Positions 40,438 to 49,032 of a stretch of 64,000 bases of DNA are shown piece after piece; position 1 is the stretch's first letter; each line of letters opens with the position of its first letter. The translations under genes and the position numbers were made by a program. The DNA comes from DATJFQ01 sp035492775 (GTDB lineage: Bacteria; Acidobacteriota; Vicinamibacteria; Vicinamibacterales; 2-12-FULL-66-21). The notes beneath the pieces are model-generated. The model did not search any database. It saw only the letters and a program-made list of their open reading frames with translations, and was not told the origin of the DNA. The stretch is taken from positions 1 through 64,000 of the forward strand of contig DATJIW010000063.1 in NCBI GenBank assembly GCA_035492775.1, given 5' to 3'.

Positions 40438-42378
40438 CTACTCCCCCATCACCCAGACGCCCCACCCCCCGGACCGGCGGCTGTGAAACGCCACGCGGTG
40501 GCCATCGGGTGCCCAGGAATACTCGCCCGCCGTCGGGTCATCGAGCACCTTGCGCATGCTGCCGTTGCCGAGATTCAGCAGCCACGCGCCGTCGCCCGAG
40601 ACCTGAAAAATGATGCGCCGGCCGTCGGGCGAAACTGCGGGCATGCGCAGGAGACGCCCCGGGATCGGAGAGCGGTACCTGCGGCTGTCGTTGCCTTCGA
40701 GATCCTGGACGACCAGGGCGTCGTCACGTCCGTAAGCGATGCGGCGGCCGTCCGGGAACCACGACACACCCCACGGCTCGCCGGTGGTGTTGAAGGTCAC
40801 CTGGCGCTGTGCGCCGGTTCGCAGATCGGCAACCCAGAGGTTCCAGACTGAGGGACGGTTCGTCTCTGCTTTGACGAAGGCGACCTGGCCGCCGTCGGGC
40901 GACCAGCTGGGCAGCGCGGCAAAGCCGTCGCCGCTCAAGCGTCGAACGTTGTGGCCGTCCTGATCGGCCACGAAGACGGCGCGCGTGCCGTCGCGATCGG
41001 AATCGAACGCGACGCGCCGCCCGTCGGGAGAGGGACGCGCGTGGAAGTTATGCGCCTTGTCGTCCAGCACGCGCGTGATTTTCAGCACCGTGCCTCGGGG
41101 CGCGCCATCGGCGCGCACGAGCGCGCTGTGACCGTCTTCGTCTTCGTCCTGCCGGAAGAAGACGGCGCCGCCTTCGTTGGAAAACTCCGGTGAGTTCACC
41201 GCCGCTGCGGGCACCTCGCGCGCGGCAGCGACGGACGGACCGCTCGAGCTGACGCGATTGACGGGCACCGTTGCCGTCCTGCCGGAATTCGCAGGCGTGG
41301 TGAATGGCGCCGTCTGTTTCTGCGCCTCGGCCACAGCCGGTGCTTTGGGGGTGGAGAGTGCGACGTCTGATGACGCAGGCGTGCCGGCGGCGGCGATCAC
41401 CGGCAGGCGATGTGAGTGCAGCCAGAACGCCGCGGGGCCCACGACGAGCGCGGCAGCCGCCGCCGTTGCGAGAAGGAGACCGCTACGACGTCGCGGCAGC
41501 GGCTCGACGACCACGTCGATCGCGTGAAGCGACGGCGCAACCGGCGGCAACGCCGGCGGCGCCAGCAGCAGCTCGAGCGACTCCTCTGCGGGAATGAGCC
41601 GGACCGCATCGCCGCCGCGCGCGTTGATGACCGTCTGCAGCATCGGCCATGCAACCTCGATCACGAGACCCTCGTCGAGGTTCGCGGCGCGCGCATATCG
41701 CACGAGCTGGGTGCGTCCGTACAACCCGCCGGGCCAGTTCCACAGATAGCCCCATTCCAGTTCGCGCAGGAGCGCTGGCGGTATGCGGCTGCGTTCCGAT
41801 ACCTCCCGCAGCGTCAGTCCGGTTGCGCGGCGCGCCCGGCGGATGTCGGAAATCGTCAACTCGCGTTCGCCGGATTCCGCAGCGGAAACCGGAAACGGAA
41901 CATCCGCTGACGCGGGGAGCAGCGCCGTCTCCTCGGCGGCAGGCGCGGCCAACGCTGCGTGCGCGCGGTCGTACAGCTCGCGCAGCGCCGATGACGGCTC
42001 TGCCGGCGCGAAACGCGCCACGGCTGCCGCAAATGCATCGAGGCCGGGAAACGGCGGAAGGTCCACTCCGCCACGCGCGCGTAGCAGCGCCAGCCGTAGC
42101 GGACCCGGCGCGCGGAATTCCGGCGCTGCATCCGCTGGCGCGATCAGATCCTCGAGCAGCTGTGCCGCACGAGCGACCGTCGCGCGATGCGCGGTAATCG
42201 GACCTTCGGCGAAGATCTCGCCGGTATTGCTGACCCGCAGCACGTGTATGGATGGGACGCCGCGGAGCTCCCCGCGTGTAATGCGGGCGCACACCTCAGC
42301 GACGATGGCTGCCGACTCCGCGGGACGGATGAGGACGCCTGCGGCCAGCAAATCAGAGAGTGAGATCCGGGAAGACAT
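40438..42378 (-). CDS. RodZ-like HTH membrane protein fused to a TolB/WD40-type beta-propeller
   Basis: A 646-residue protein. Residues 1-85 (ISLSDLLAAGVLIRPAESAA) form a small alpha/beta domain also seen at the front of acidobacterial kinase-like proteins. Residues about 174-248 are a Cro/C1-type HTH (ISDIRRARRATGLTLREVSE, then WPGGLYGRTQLVRYA) exactly of the RodZ/HTH_25 type. One membrane helix spans about 299-320. A long Pro/Ser/Thr linker leads to PD40/WD40 blades from about 410 to the end (PDGRRVAFDSDRDG, WSPDGGQVAFV, WFPDGRRIAYG, SPDGRRIIFQ). It joins a cytoplasmic MreB- or DNA-binding module to an external propeller. ATG 42378 is the likely start. Role inferred as envelope sensing or scaffolding. 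Confidence 0.75.
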   Translation of the reverse strand: MSSRISLSDLLAAGVLIRPAESAAIVAEVCARITRGELRGVPSIHVLRVSNTGEIFAEGPITAHRATVARAAQLLEDLIAPADAAPEFRAPGPLRLALLRARGGVDLPPFPGLDAFAAAVARFAPAEPSSALRELYDRAHAALAAPAAEETALLPASADVPFPVSAAESGERELTISDIRRARRATGLTLREVSERSRIPPALLRELEWGYLWNWPGGLYGRTQLVRYARAANLDEGLVIEVAWPMLQTVINARGGDAVRLIPAEESLELLLAPPALPPVAPSLHAIDVVVEPLPRRRSGLLLATAAAAALVVGPAAFWLHSHRLPVIAAAGTPASSDVALSTPKAPAVAEAQKQTAPFTTPANSGRTATVPVNRVSSSGPSVAAAREVPAAAVNSPEFSNEGGAVFFRQDEDEDGHSALVRADGAPRGTVLKITRVLDDKAHNFHARPSPDGRRVAFDSDRDGTRAVFVADQDGHNVRRLSGDGFAALPSWSPDGGQVAFVKAETNRPSVWNLWVADLRTGAQRQVTFNTTGEPWGVSWFPDGRRIAYGRDDALVVQDLEGNDSRRYRSPIPGRLLRMPAVSPDGRRIIFQVSGDGAWLLNLGNGSMRKVLDDPTAGEYSWAPDGHRVAFHSRRSGGWGVWVMGE

Positions 42379-42558
42379 CGTCGGCCGTCCGCGTTGCGAA
42401 GTTCCTGCCACTTCGGTCACGCGCTGTGCCGCCGTTGTTTCCGCGGTTGCGATGCGGATGTGTTTTCTATGGCTGAGCGGGATGGAGGGCAGCCCGTCTA
42501 CAAACTTACACGGCGGTCCATCGGCCGTGGCCAACGGACCGTCGGATTTCCCACTCGA

Positions 42559-43470
42559 CTAGTTTTGTTTCGTGACGTTGATTTGAATCAGCTTGCGGTA
42601 CTTGACCGGCTGGCCATCGAGGGTACCGGGCTGATATTTCCAGTCACGCGCCGCCGTCAGCACGAGATTGTCGTAGATGGGGTGCACCGATTCCCGAATC
42701 GCTGCGCTGGTGACGCGCCCCTTTTCATCGATGACGATCTCGAGCACGCCGCGGCTACGCGCCTGCGAGGTGACCATCGACGGGATCCTCGGCAGTTCCT
42801 GGCGCACGACAGCCGGCGCCGTCACATCCGGATCATCAGCGCCATAGATCTTGTTCACATCAGGACGCGGCGTCGGCGGCGGCATCGGCGGCAGCTCGTG
42901 CTTCGGCTCCGGCGCGGGCGGCGGAGTCGCCGCAGCAGCGCTCAGATCGAGGAAGCCTTTCGCAAGGACTTTGAGATCCGGCAGCCGGCCGCCCATATCG
43001 GAGTCGTCCAGCAGCGCCATGACGCCCCGAAAGGCGTCCTTCGCGGCGGGATAGTCCTTGCGATCGAAGATGGCCTTCGCATCTGCATAGCGCGCGCTCG
43101 CAATGTCGGGAAGCAGGCGCTTGCGGACGTCCGAGAACGCTGCGCGGACGCGCGGCGACGCATCGGCCTCGCTCGGCACGTAGCTCGGATCAGCGGTGAT
43201 CACCTGGGCGATCGCCGACTCGGCCTCCTGTCCGCGGCCGAGCGCGAGCAGGCACAGCGAACGGTATTGCTCGATCGAGCGGCGCTCCGTCGCCGGCGTG
43301 TCGGGCGCCGGGTGCAGGTCGTCCAGCACGGCAAGCGCTTCGTCGTAGCGGGCCGACGCGTACAAATCGCGCGCCGCGCCGAGCGGATCCTTCGACGGTC
43401 CCTGCGCCGCCGCAGGTGTCGCGGCCACGACCGACGAGACGAAAACGAAGACGAGCAGACGTGATGGCAT
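42559..43470 (-). CDS. Exported TPR protein with a C-terminal TonB-like domain
   Basis: A 303-residue protein with a signal peptide ending ATPAAAQ and a TPR-like helical region (about 25-175, ARDLYASARYDEALAVLDDL). A Pro-rich stretch follows, then a TonB C-terminal fold (about 225-303) with RSRGVLEIVIDEKGRVT and ARDWKYQPGTLDGQPV. No membrane anchor besides the signal peptide is seen, so it may be a periplasmic partner rather than an energy-transducing TonB. It lies 11 bases after the PEGA pseudokinase gene in the same operon. Confidence 0.75.
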   Translation of the reverse strand: MPSRLLVFVFVSSVVAATPAAAQGPSKDPLGAARDLYASARYDEALAVLDDLHPAPDTPATERRSIEQYRSLCLLALGRGQEAESAIAQVITADPSYVPSEADASPRVRAAFSDVRKRLLPDIASARYADAKAIFDRKDYPAAKDAFRGVMALLDDSDMGGRLPDLKVLAKGFLDLSAAAATPPPAPEPKHELPPMPPPTPRPDVNKIYGADDPDVTAPAVVRQELPRIPSMVTSQARSRGVLEIVIDEKGRVTSAAIRESVHPIYDNLVLTAARDWKYQPGTLDGQPVKYRKLIQINVTKQN

Positions 43471-43481
43471 ATGGACCCCGC

Positions 43482-45680
43482 TTACTTCATGTCGACACTG
43501 AGGCGCACCGGCGCACTGAGCGTCACGGACACCGCCTGATGTTTTTCTCCGAGCTGCGGATTACGGAACACCACTTCGTGCGGACCGATCGTGATCGGGA
43601 AGTTTCCGATCGGCGTTTCGCCGATTCGGCGTCCGTCGATCCAGACTTCGGCCCACGGCGTCGCGTTCAGGTTGATCACGCCCTGGGGCAGCTCGATCGG
43701 CAGCGAGAGAATCCGCCCGGCCGGCACCAGCACACTGCGTCGAGCGGTGTACCCCAACGTGTCGTTGACGAACTGAATGTCGTGCTTGCCCGCGGCCAGC
43801 ATGATCTTGTCGCTGTCGCTCGTGCCGAGCAGCCGCCCTCCTTCCCGGATGTCCATCGTCACCGGGGCTTTGACGGCAATCCAGCCGGACACGGGTCCGG
43901 GCGCCGCGGTCGACACCGGCGCGAGGACCGACGACGTCACGCCGGCCTGGATGACGACCTTCTGCTTCACCGGGACGCCCGCGGAGCCGATGAGCACCAC
44001 TTCATGCTCTCCGGGCGCGAGATCGCTGACGTTCACGGGAGCGACGCCGTGCTCGACGCCGTCGATCGCGACCCGCGCCCCTGCCGGGTCGGACTGCACG
44101 AGCAGGCTGCCCGTCGACGGTGTCGCGGGCAGCTCGAGGTACTGCGACACCTCGGCACCAGCGGCGACCTGCACCGGCACCACGCGCGGCACGCCTCGAC
44201 CGCGCAGTTCGAGAATGTGCGAGCCCGGCGGAACCGAGATTCTGGCTGGCGTGTTGCCGTGCGCCACGCCGTCCACGAATACCGCCACGCCGGACGGGTT
44301 CGTCTGCACGGCGAGCGTGCCTGTCGTCGTCGTTGCTGCGCCCTTCGTGCCCGTGCGCGACATGTAGTACCAGCTCGGAACGCCGAGCAGCGCAATGACG
44401 ACGGCTGCCGCTGCTGCCCGCATGATGAACTTCATGCGCCCGCCGCCGGCCTTCGCCGCGGCAGGAACAGGCACGCGTTCTTCTGCCTCGAGAGGCATCA
44501 CGCCGGGAACGTCTCTCAGCAACTCGGTGATGTCCGGTGGTGCCGCCGGTGGTGCTCCAGGCGGGATCGGGGCCGTCACGATCTCGGCTGGGGCCGGCGT
44601 CTGCGCCGGTGATGGCTGCGATGACTCCGCTGCTACCGCCGGAGGAACGGACACGGGGGGCACAACGGGCGGCGGCATGACTGCCTGAGACGTCACGGCG
44701 GCGGATACCGGCGCGACGACAGCCGGCAGCGGCTGCGGCGCGGCCACCGACGCCATCGGCGCCGGCGCGGGGGCCGGCGGCTCGAGCAGAGACGCGGTGT
44801 ATCGGGACAGGAACGTTTCGAGTGCGACCGGTGCCGCAACGAAACCCATCTCCTCCGACAATGTGTCTTCGAGCGCAGCCTGAGCCTCGACGGCGGACGC
44901 GTAGCCGCGGCCGGGATCGAACTGCAGCATGCGTGCGAGCCACAACCGCAGCGGATACGGCAGCGTTTCCTCGTCACCCATCGCCGAGCGCGCGCGCGCC
45001 TCCTGCAGCAGGATCGGAATGCGTTGCGGGTAGTCCTCTGGTGAGATCTGGCGGCCCAGGATCAGCGCGAGTGCGACCATGCCGGTCGCGATGACGTCCG
45101 TCCGATGATCGAACCGCGCCGTCGTTGACGACGACGGCAGGACGACGCCCAGCTCTTTCCAGAGGCGATCGCTCGGATACTGAAGCTGCTCGATCGCCGA
45201 GCCGAGCACGTGCTCGACGATGATCACCCGCGCGTGCGGCGTGACGACGAGCCGCTCGGGCGCGATCAGTCCGTGCGCCACGTCGCGTGCGTTCTCGTGC
45301 AGAAGCGCGACGGCCGGGACCAGCTGCCGGATCAGACACAGCGCGGCATTCAGATCGAGCGTCAGCCGCCGGTCTGTCGCCGTACGGAGAAGATCGGATA
45401 GCCGGGTGCCCTCGACGTGATCGGAGACGACCGTGAGGGCAGCGCCCTGTCGATCAATGCGGCGGACGCGGGCGTAATAAGCATGACGGAAGTTCGCCAG
45501 CCGCGCCGCGCGTTCGCGCAGTGCGAACTCGAACGAGGGCACGGCAAGCAGTTGCGGCCGAAGCCGCAGGATCTGGAGCAGGTCGCCGGTCCCCCCGTCC
45601 ACGGCGATCGCACGGTCGCCGAGGCCATCGGAAAACACGGGCGCCTCCGGTCGCTCTGAGGGAGCAGGCAGGCTGGTCAT
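43482..45680 (-). CDS. Membrane pseudokinase with four extracytoplasmic PEGA domains
   Basis: A 732-residue protein. Residues about 20-290 have the outline of a Ser/Thr kinase (two-lobe spacing, DHVEGTRLSDLL hinge, LHENARDVAHGLIAPERLVV), but the catalytic HRD is AHG (around 136) and the DFG is VEH (around 155), with no Gly-rich loop, so it should be inactive. A long Pro/Ala linker precedes a membrane helix (about 420-440), followed by four PEGA repeats (about 454-518, 523-588, 598-665, 668-731), such as VAVFVDGVAHGNTPA and AEVWIDGRRIGETPIG. PEGA domains bind surface proteins or glycans. ATG 45680 (MTSLPAP) is chosen. It is first in an operon with the TPR-TonB protein. Confidence 0.78.
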   Translation of the reverse strand: MTSLPAPSERPEAPVFSDGLGDRAIAVDGGTGDLLQILRLRPQLLAVPSFEFALRERAARLANFRHAYYARVRRIDRQGAALTVVSDHVEGTRLSDLLRTATDRRLTLDLNAALCLIRQLVPAVALLHENARDVAHGLIAPERLVVTPHARVIIVEHVLGSAIEQLQYPSDRLWKELGVVLPSSSTTARFDHRTDVIATGMVALALILGRQISPEDYPQRIPILLQEARARSAMGDEETLPYPLRLWLARMLQFDPGRGYASAVEAQAALEDTLSEEMGFVAAPVALETFLSRYTASLLEPPAPAPAPMASVAAPQPLPAVVAPVSAAVTSQAVMPPPVVPPVSVPPAVAAESSQPSPAQTPAPAEIVTAPIPPGAPPAAPPDITELLRDVPGVMPLEAEERVPVPAAAKAGGGRMKFIMRAAAAAVVIALLGVPSWYYMSRTGTKGAATTTTGTLAVQTNPSGVAVFVDGVAHGNTPARISVPPGSHILELRGRGVPRVVPVQVAAGAEVSQYLELPATPSTGSLLVQSDPAGARVAIDGVEHGVAPVNVSDLAPGEHEVVLIGSAGVPVKQKVVIQAGVTSSVLAPVSTAAPGPVSGWIAVKAPVTMDIREGGRLLGTSDSDKIMLAAGKHDIQFVNDTLGYTARRSVLVPAGRILSLPIELPQGVINLNATPWAEVWIDGRRIGETPIGNFPITIGPHEVVFRNPQLGEKHQAVSVTLSAPVRLSVDMK

Positions 45681-45912
45681 GCGCCCGGGGGCTGCAACGG
45701 AAAGACCATGGATCCGCGCACGCCGCAACGTGCCGCCAAAGCCAGACAAAATCGTCACTTGCCGCCCGTCGGGGGGTGGTCTCGCGCACACGTTCGTTTA
45801 CAGGCCTGTCGGCTGACTTGCGTTTTTGTAATCGGCTGGCGGTATATCCTTGCCGGCGGTGCACGCGCCATCGGCCGTCCGGCCGGAGCGCGCCGGAGGA
45901 AGGAAAAGAGAC

Positions 45913-47553
45913 ATGAGGATGTTGTCACGCGCGGGCGCGCGCTGGGCCGCTGGTCTCGCGGCAGCCGCGCTCGCTGCCTCGCTGCCCTTGGGCGCAGCAA
46001 GCGAACGGCTCGACTACCAGGCGATCGAAAGGATCAAGACTCAGGGGCTCGACCCCGCCAACTCGAAGGTGATGGAAATCGCGAGCTGGCTCACCGACGT
46101 CAACGGGCCGCGTTTGACCGGATCGCCAAACATCAAGAAGGCGGCGGACTGGGCTGTCCAGGAAATGACGTCATGGGGCCTCCAGAACGCGACGGAGGAA
46201 CCCTGGACGAATCGCAGCAATTACTTCGCGCACGGATGGCAGAACGAGAAGTTCTACATGCACGCCGTCGCGCCCCAGGAATTCTCCATTCCGGGAACCC
46301 CGACGGCATGGACCCCGGGGACCAACGGACTCGTTCGCGGCGACGTGGTCCTCGTGACGGAGACGACCCAGGAGGATCTGCAGCAGTACGCCGGAAAGCT
46401 GAAGGGGAAATGGATTCTCACGCAAACCCCTCCGGACGTCCCTGCGTTCTGGACGGCGCCATCGCAGCGGGAAACGACGGAAACGCTGGCGGACATGGAA
46501 AACGCGACGCCGCGCGAGCCTGAGTTCGGACAGCCCCGGCCGAACGACGGCCGCGGAGGATTTCCCGGCCGCGGCGGGTCGGGTCAGGGCTTCAACCGCA
46601 ACGACTTCTTCATGAACGAAGGCGCGCTCGGCCTCATCTCGACGACACCGCGCGGCCACGGCATTTATACGATCGGCGGCAACCGGAACACGGATCCGGA
46701 CAAGTCGATTCCGCAGATCGTCATTCCCGCCGAGCAGTACAACCGGATGGCGCGCACGCTCGCGAAGAACATCACCGTGACGGTCGAGGCGGACGTGAAG
46801 AACACGTTCACGAACGACCCTCCGATGTTCAACGTCGTCGGCGAGATCCGCGGGACCGACAAGGCCGACGAAGTGGTCATGATCGGCGCACACTTCGACT
46901 CATGGCATGCGTCGACCGGAGCCACCGACAACGGCGCCGGATCGGCGGCGATGCTCGAAGCGATGCGAATTCTGAAGCAGAGCGGCGTCACGCTTCGGAG
47001 GACGGTGCGCATCGGCCTGTGGACGGGTGAGGAGCAGGGACTGATCGGGTCGCGCGACTATGTTGCGGCGCATTTCGGCAGCTGCAACGACGCGCCGGCC
47101 GCGCAGCGCGGGGGACGCCGGCGCGCCTGCCAGAGCGGCTTCACGCTGAAGCCCGAGCAGGCGAAGTTCGCCGGCTACTTCAACATCGACAACGGGACCG
47201 GCGCGATTCGCGGAGTCTACCTGCAGGGAAACGAGGCCGTGGCGCCAATCTTCCGTGAATGGATGGAGCCCTTCCGCAGCATCGGCATGACGTCGCTGAC
47301 GATACGCAATACAGGCGGCACCGACCATCTCTCGTTCGACGCCGTCGGATTGCCGGGATTCCAGTTCATTCAGGACGAGATCGAGTACGACACGATGACG
47401 CATCACACGAACCTCGATGCGTACGACCGGTTGCAGCCCGGGGACATGATGAAGAATGCGACGATCGCGGCGGCCTTCGCCTACCTTGCCGCGAACAGGG
47501 ACGACCTGCTGCCACGCAAGCCGCTCCCTTCACCGGCAGGGAGTCAGCAATAG
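45913..47553 (+). CDS. Secreted M28-family zinc aminopeptidase/carboxypeptidase
   Basis: A 546-residue exported peptidase. Signal peptide about 1-29 (LAASLPLGAAS). A PA-like inserted domain (about 120-255) contains a Gly/Arg-rich loop. The M28 core has zinc ligands in GAHFDSWHASTGATDNGAG, the catalytic Glu in WTGEEQGLIGS, and a late His in GTDHLSFDAVGLPG. It removes terminal residues from peptides in the periplasm or outside. ATG 45913 follows a strong ribosome-binding site (GGAGGAAGG); a TATATC at 45843 with a TTGCGT 19 bases before may be the promoter. Together with the convergent M20 peptidase it suggests peptide scavenging. Confidence 0.9.
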   Translation: MRMLSRAGARWAAGLAAAALAASLPLGAASERLDYQAIERIKTQGLDPANSKVMEIASWLTDVNGPRLTGSPNIKKAADWAVQEMTSWGLQNATEEPWTNRSNYFAHGWQNEKFYMHAVAPQEFSIPGTPTAWTPGTNGLVRGDVVLVTETTQEDLQQYAGKLKGKWILTQTPPDVPAFWTAPSQRETTETLADMENATPREPEFGQPRPNDGRGGFPGRGGSGQGFNRNDFFMNEGALGLISTTPRGHGIYTIGGNRNTDPDKSIPQIVIPAEQYNRMARTLAKNITVTVEADVKNTFTNDPPMFNVVGEIRGTDKADEVVMIGAHFDSWHASTGATDNGAGSAAMLEAMRILKQSGVTLRRTVRIGLWTGEEQGLIGSRDYVAAHFGSCNDAPAAQRGGRRRACQSGFTLKPEQAKFAGYFNIDNGTGAIRGVYLQGNEAVAPIFREWMEPFRSIGMTSLTIRNTGGTDHLSFDAVGLPGFQFIQDEIEYDTMTHHTNLDAYDRLQPGDMMKNATIAAAFAYLAANRDDLLPRKPLPSPAGSQQ

Positions 47554-47567
47554 GTGAATGGAGACAG

Positions 47568-47652
47568 CTCCCAACTCCCAACTCCCAACTCCCAATTCCC
47601 AATTCCCAATTCTTAATTCCCAATCCCCAAGTTGGGAGTTGGGAATTGGGAG
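47568..47652. repeat. Heptanucleotide tandem/inverted repeat between convergent peptidase genes
   Basis: Nine tandem heptamers of the CTCCCAA type (four CTCCCAA, then TTCCCAA, TTCTTAA and TCCCCAA variants), followed at once by three inverted copies (TTGGGAG, TTGGGAA, TTGGGAG). The array can fold into a long hairpin of about 20 paired bases that would end both convergent transcripts. Heptamer arrays of this look are common in intergenic regions of several repeat-rich phyla. Confidence 0.8.
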
Positions 47653-47659
47653 TTTGTAT

Positions 47660-48994
47660 TCATTGTTTCGCCGCGGTCTGGCGAACGGCCTCGAAGTAGA
47701 TTTGAATGGCCTGACCGACGGCATCCGCCGGGATGAACTCGTCGTCGGCGTGCATCGACAGGATCGTCGCGGCGGGGACGATGCCCGGGAACAGTCCATA
47801 GGCCTTCACGCCGTTCGAGCGGTATCCGTTCGCGTCAGACCCAAAGGGAATGACGATCGGCGCGACGATCGCGTCCGGATACTTCGTCCTGATCGCCGAT
47901 TCGAACGCGCGATACAGCGGCGTGTCCTGCGGCGTCACGATGGGATCTTCGCCCTCATTGATGATCTCGATCTTCAAGGTCGGGTCGTCGAGGCGCTGCT
48001 GAATCAACGCGACCCAGGCCGAAGCGGACGTCCCCGGCAGCACGCGGCAGTCGAGCGTCGCCTCGGCTACCGGCGGTATCACGTTGACCTTCGGCGGATC
48101 CCCGACGCCGGATCGCAGCGTGGTCAGCGAGATCGTCGAGTGCTGAATGGCGTTGGTGAACTTGTTCTGAACCAGCTCGCCGCCGACGCGCTCCTTCAGC
48201 GTCTTGATGACGCTGAACTCCGCGCCGGGAATCGGTTCCGCGAGCAGCCGGTTCAGCGCGCGCATCAAATGCTCGTTCGGATTCTGCGCGTGCGGCATCG
48301 AGCCGTGGCCGGCAACGCCTTCCGCCCGGACGCGCAGCCACATGATTTTCCGTTCCGCCACGGAGACGCCGAACACCAGCTTGCCCGCCGCAAACATGTC
48401 CCGGCTGCCGAAGCCGCCTTCGTCGATGACGTACTCCGGATCGAGATCGGAGTAATGGTTCTTACGCATCCATGCCGCGCCCATCGCTCCGCCGACCTCC
48501 TCGTCGGGGACGAACATCAGCAACACGTCGCGTGAGAGCGGCACGTGCTGCCGGTGCAGCATGATGAACGCATAGAGCTGCGCCACGCCGATCCCTTTCA
48601 TGTCGATCGATCCCCGCCCCGTGAGGTTTCCGTCGATGTTCCGCAGCGTGAACGGGTCGCCCGACCAGTGACGAGGATCCGCGGGCACGACGTCCATGTG
48701 ACTCTCGAACAGGATGGCCTTGCCGCCGGTACCGTCCCCTTTGAGACGCGCGAGCACGATCGATCGCCCCGGGGCGGACTCGTAGCGCGTTACGTCGATG
48801 CCTTCGTGCTTCAGCAGATCGATCAGGAAATCGGCCGCCTTCGTGACGTCGCCCGGCGGGTTGGACGTGTCAATCGCCACGTATCGGTGCAGGGTTGCCA
48901 TCGCTTCGCCATTGATGGCCGACCAGTCCGGAGCTTGCGCCGGCGCGCCGGCAGAAAGCGCGGCACAGAGGAGGAGGAACGAAAGGCTTCGCAT
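47660..48994 (-). CDS. Secreted M20-family metallopeptidase
   Basis: A 444-residue exported peptidase. Signal peptide MRSLSFLLLCAALSAGAPAQA, then the M20 catalytic domain: ESHMDVVP (zinc His and Asp), RGSIDMKG, and VPDEEVGG with the catalytic Glu pair. The dimerisation insert and C-terminal catalytic half follow (GVAGHGSMPHAQNP; PFGSDANGYRSNGV). It acts on di- or tripeptides or N-acyl amino acids. ATG 48994 gives the signal sequence; a GTG 18 bases earlier is possible. It is divergent from cydA. Confidence 0.9.
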   Translation of the reverse strand: MRSLSFLLLCAALSAGAPAQAPDWSAINGEAMATLHRYVAIDTSNPPGDVTKAADFLIDLLKHEGIDVTRYESAPGRSIVLARLKGDGTGGKAILFESHMDVVPADPRHWSGDPFTLRNIDGNLTGRGSIDMKGIGVAQLYAFIMLHRQHVPLSRDVLLMFVPDEEVGGAMGAAWMRKNHYSDLDPEYVIDEGGFGSRDMFAAGKLVFGVSVAERKIMWLRVRAEGVAGHGSMPHAQNPNEHLMRALNRLLAEPIPGAEFSVIKTLKERVGGELVQNKFTNAIQHSTISLTTLRSGVGDPPKVNVIPPVAEATLDCRVLPGTSASAWVALIQQRLDDPTLKIEIINEGEDPIVTPQDTPLYRAFESAIRTKYPDAIVAPIVIPFGSDANGYRSNGVKAYGLFPGIVPAATILSMHADDEFIPADAVGQAIQIYFEAVRQTAAKQ

Positions 48995-49032
48995 GGCGCC
49001 GGATTGTGTCACACTCTGTGCGGAGGGAACCG

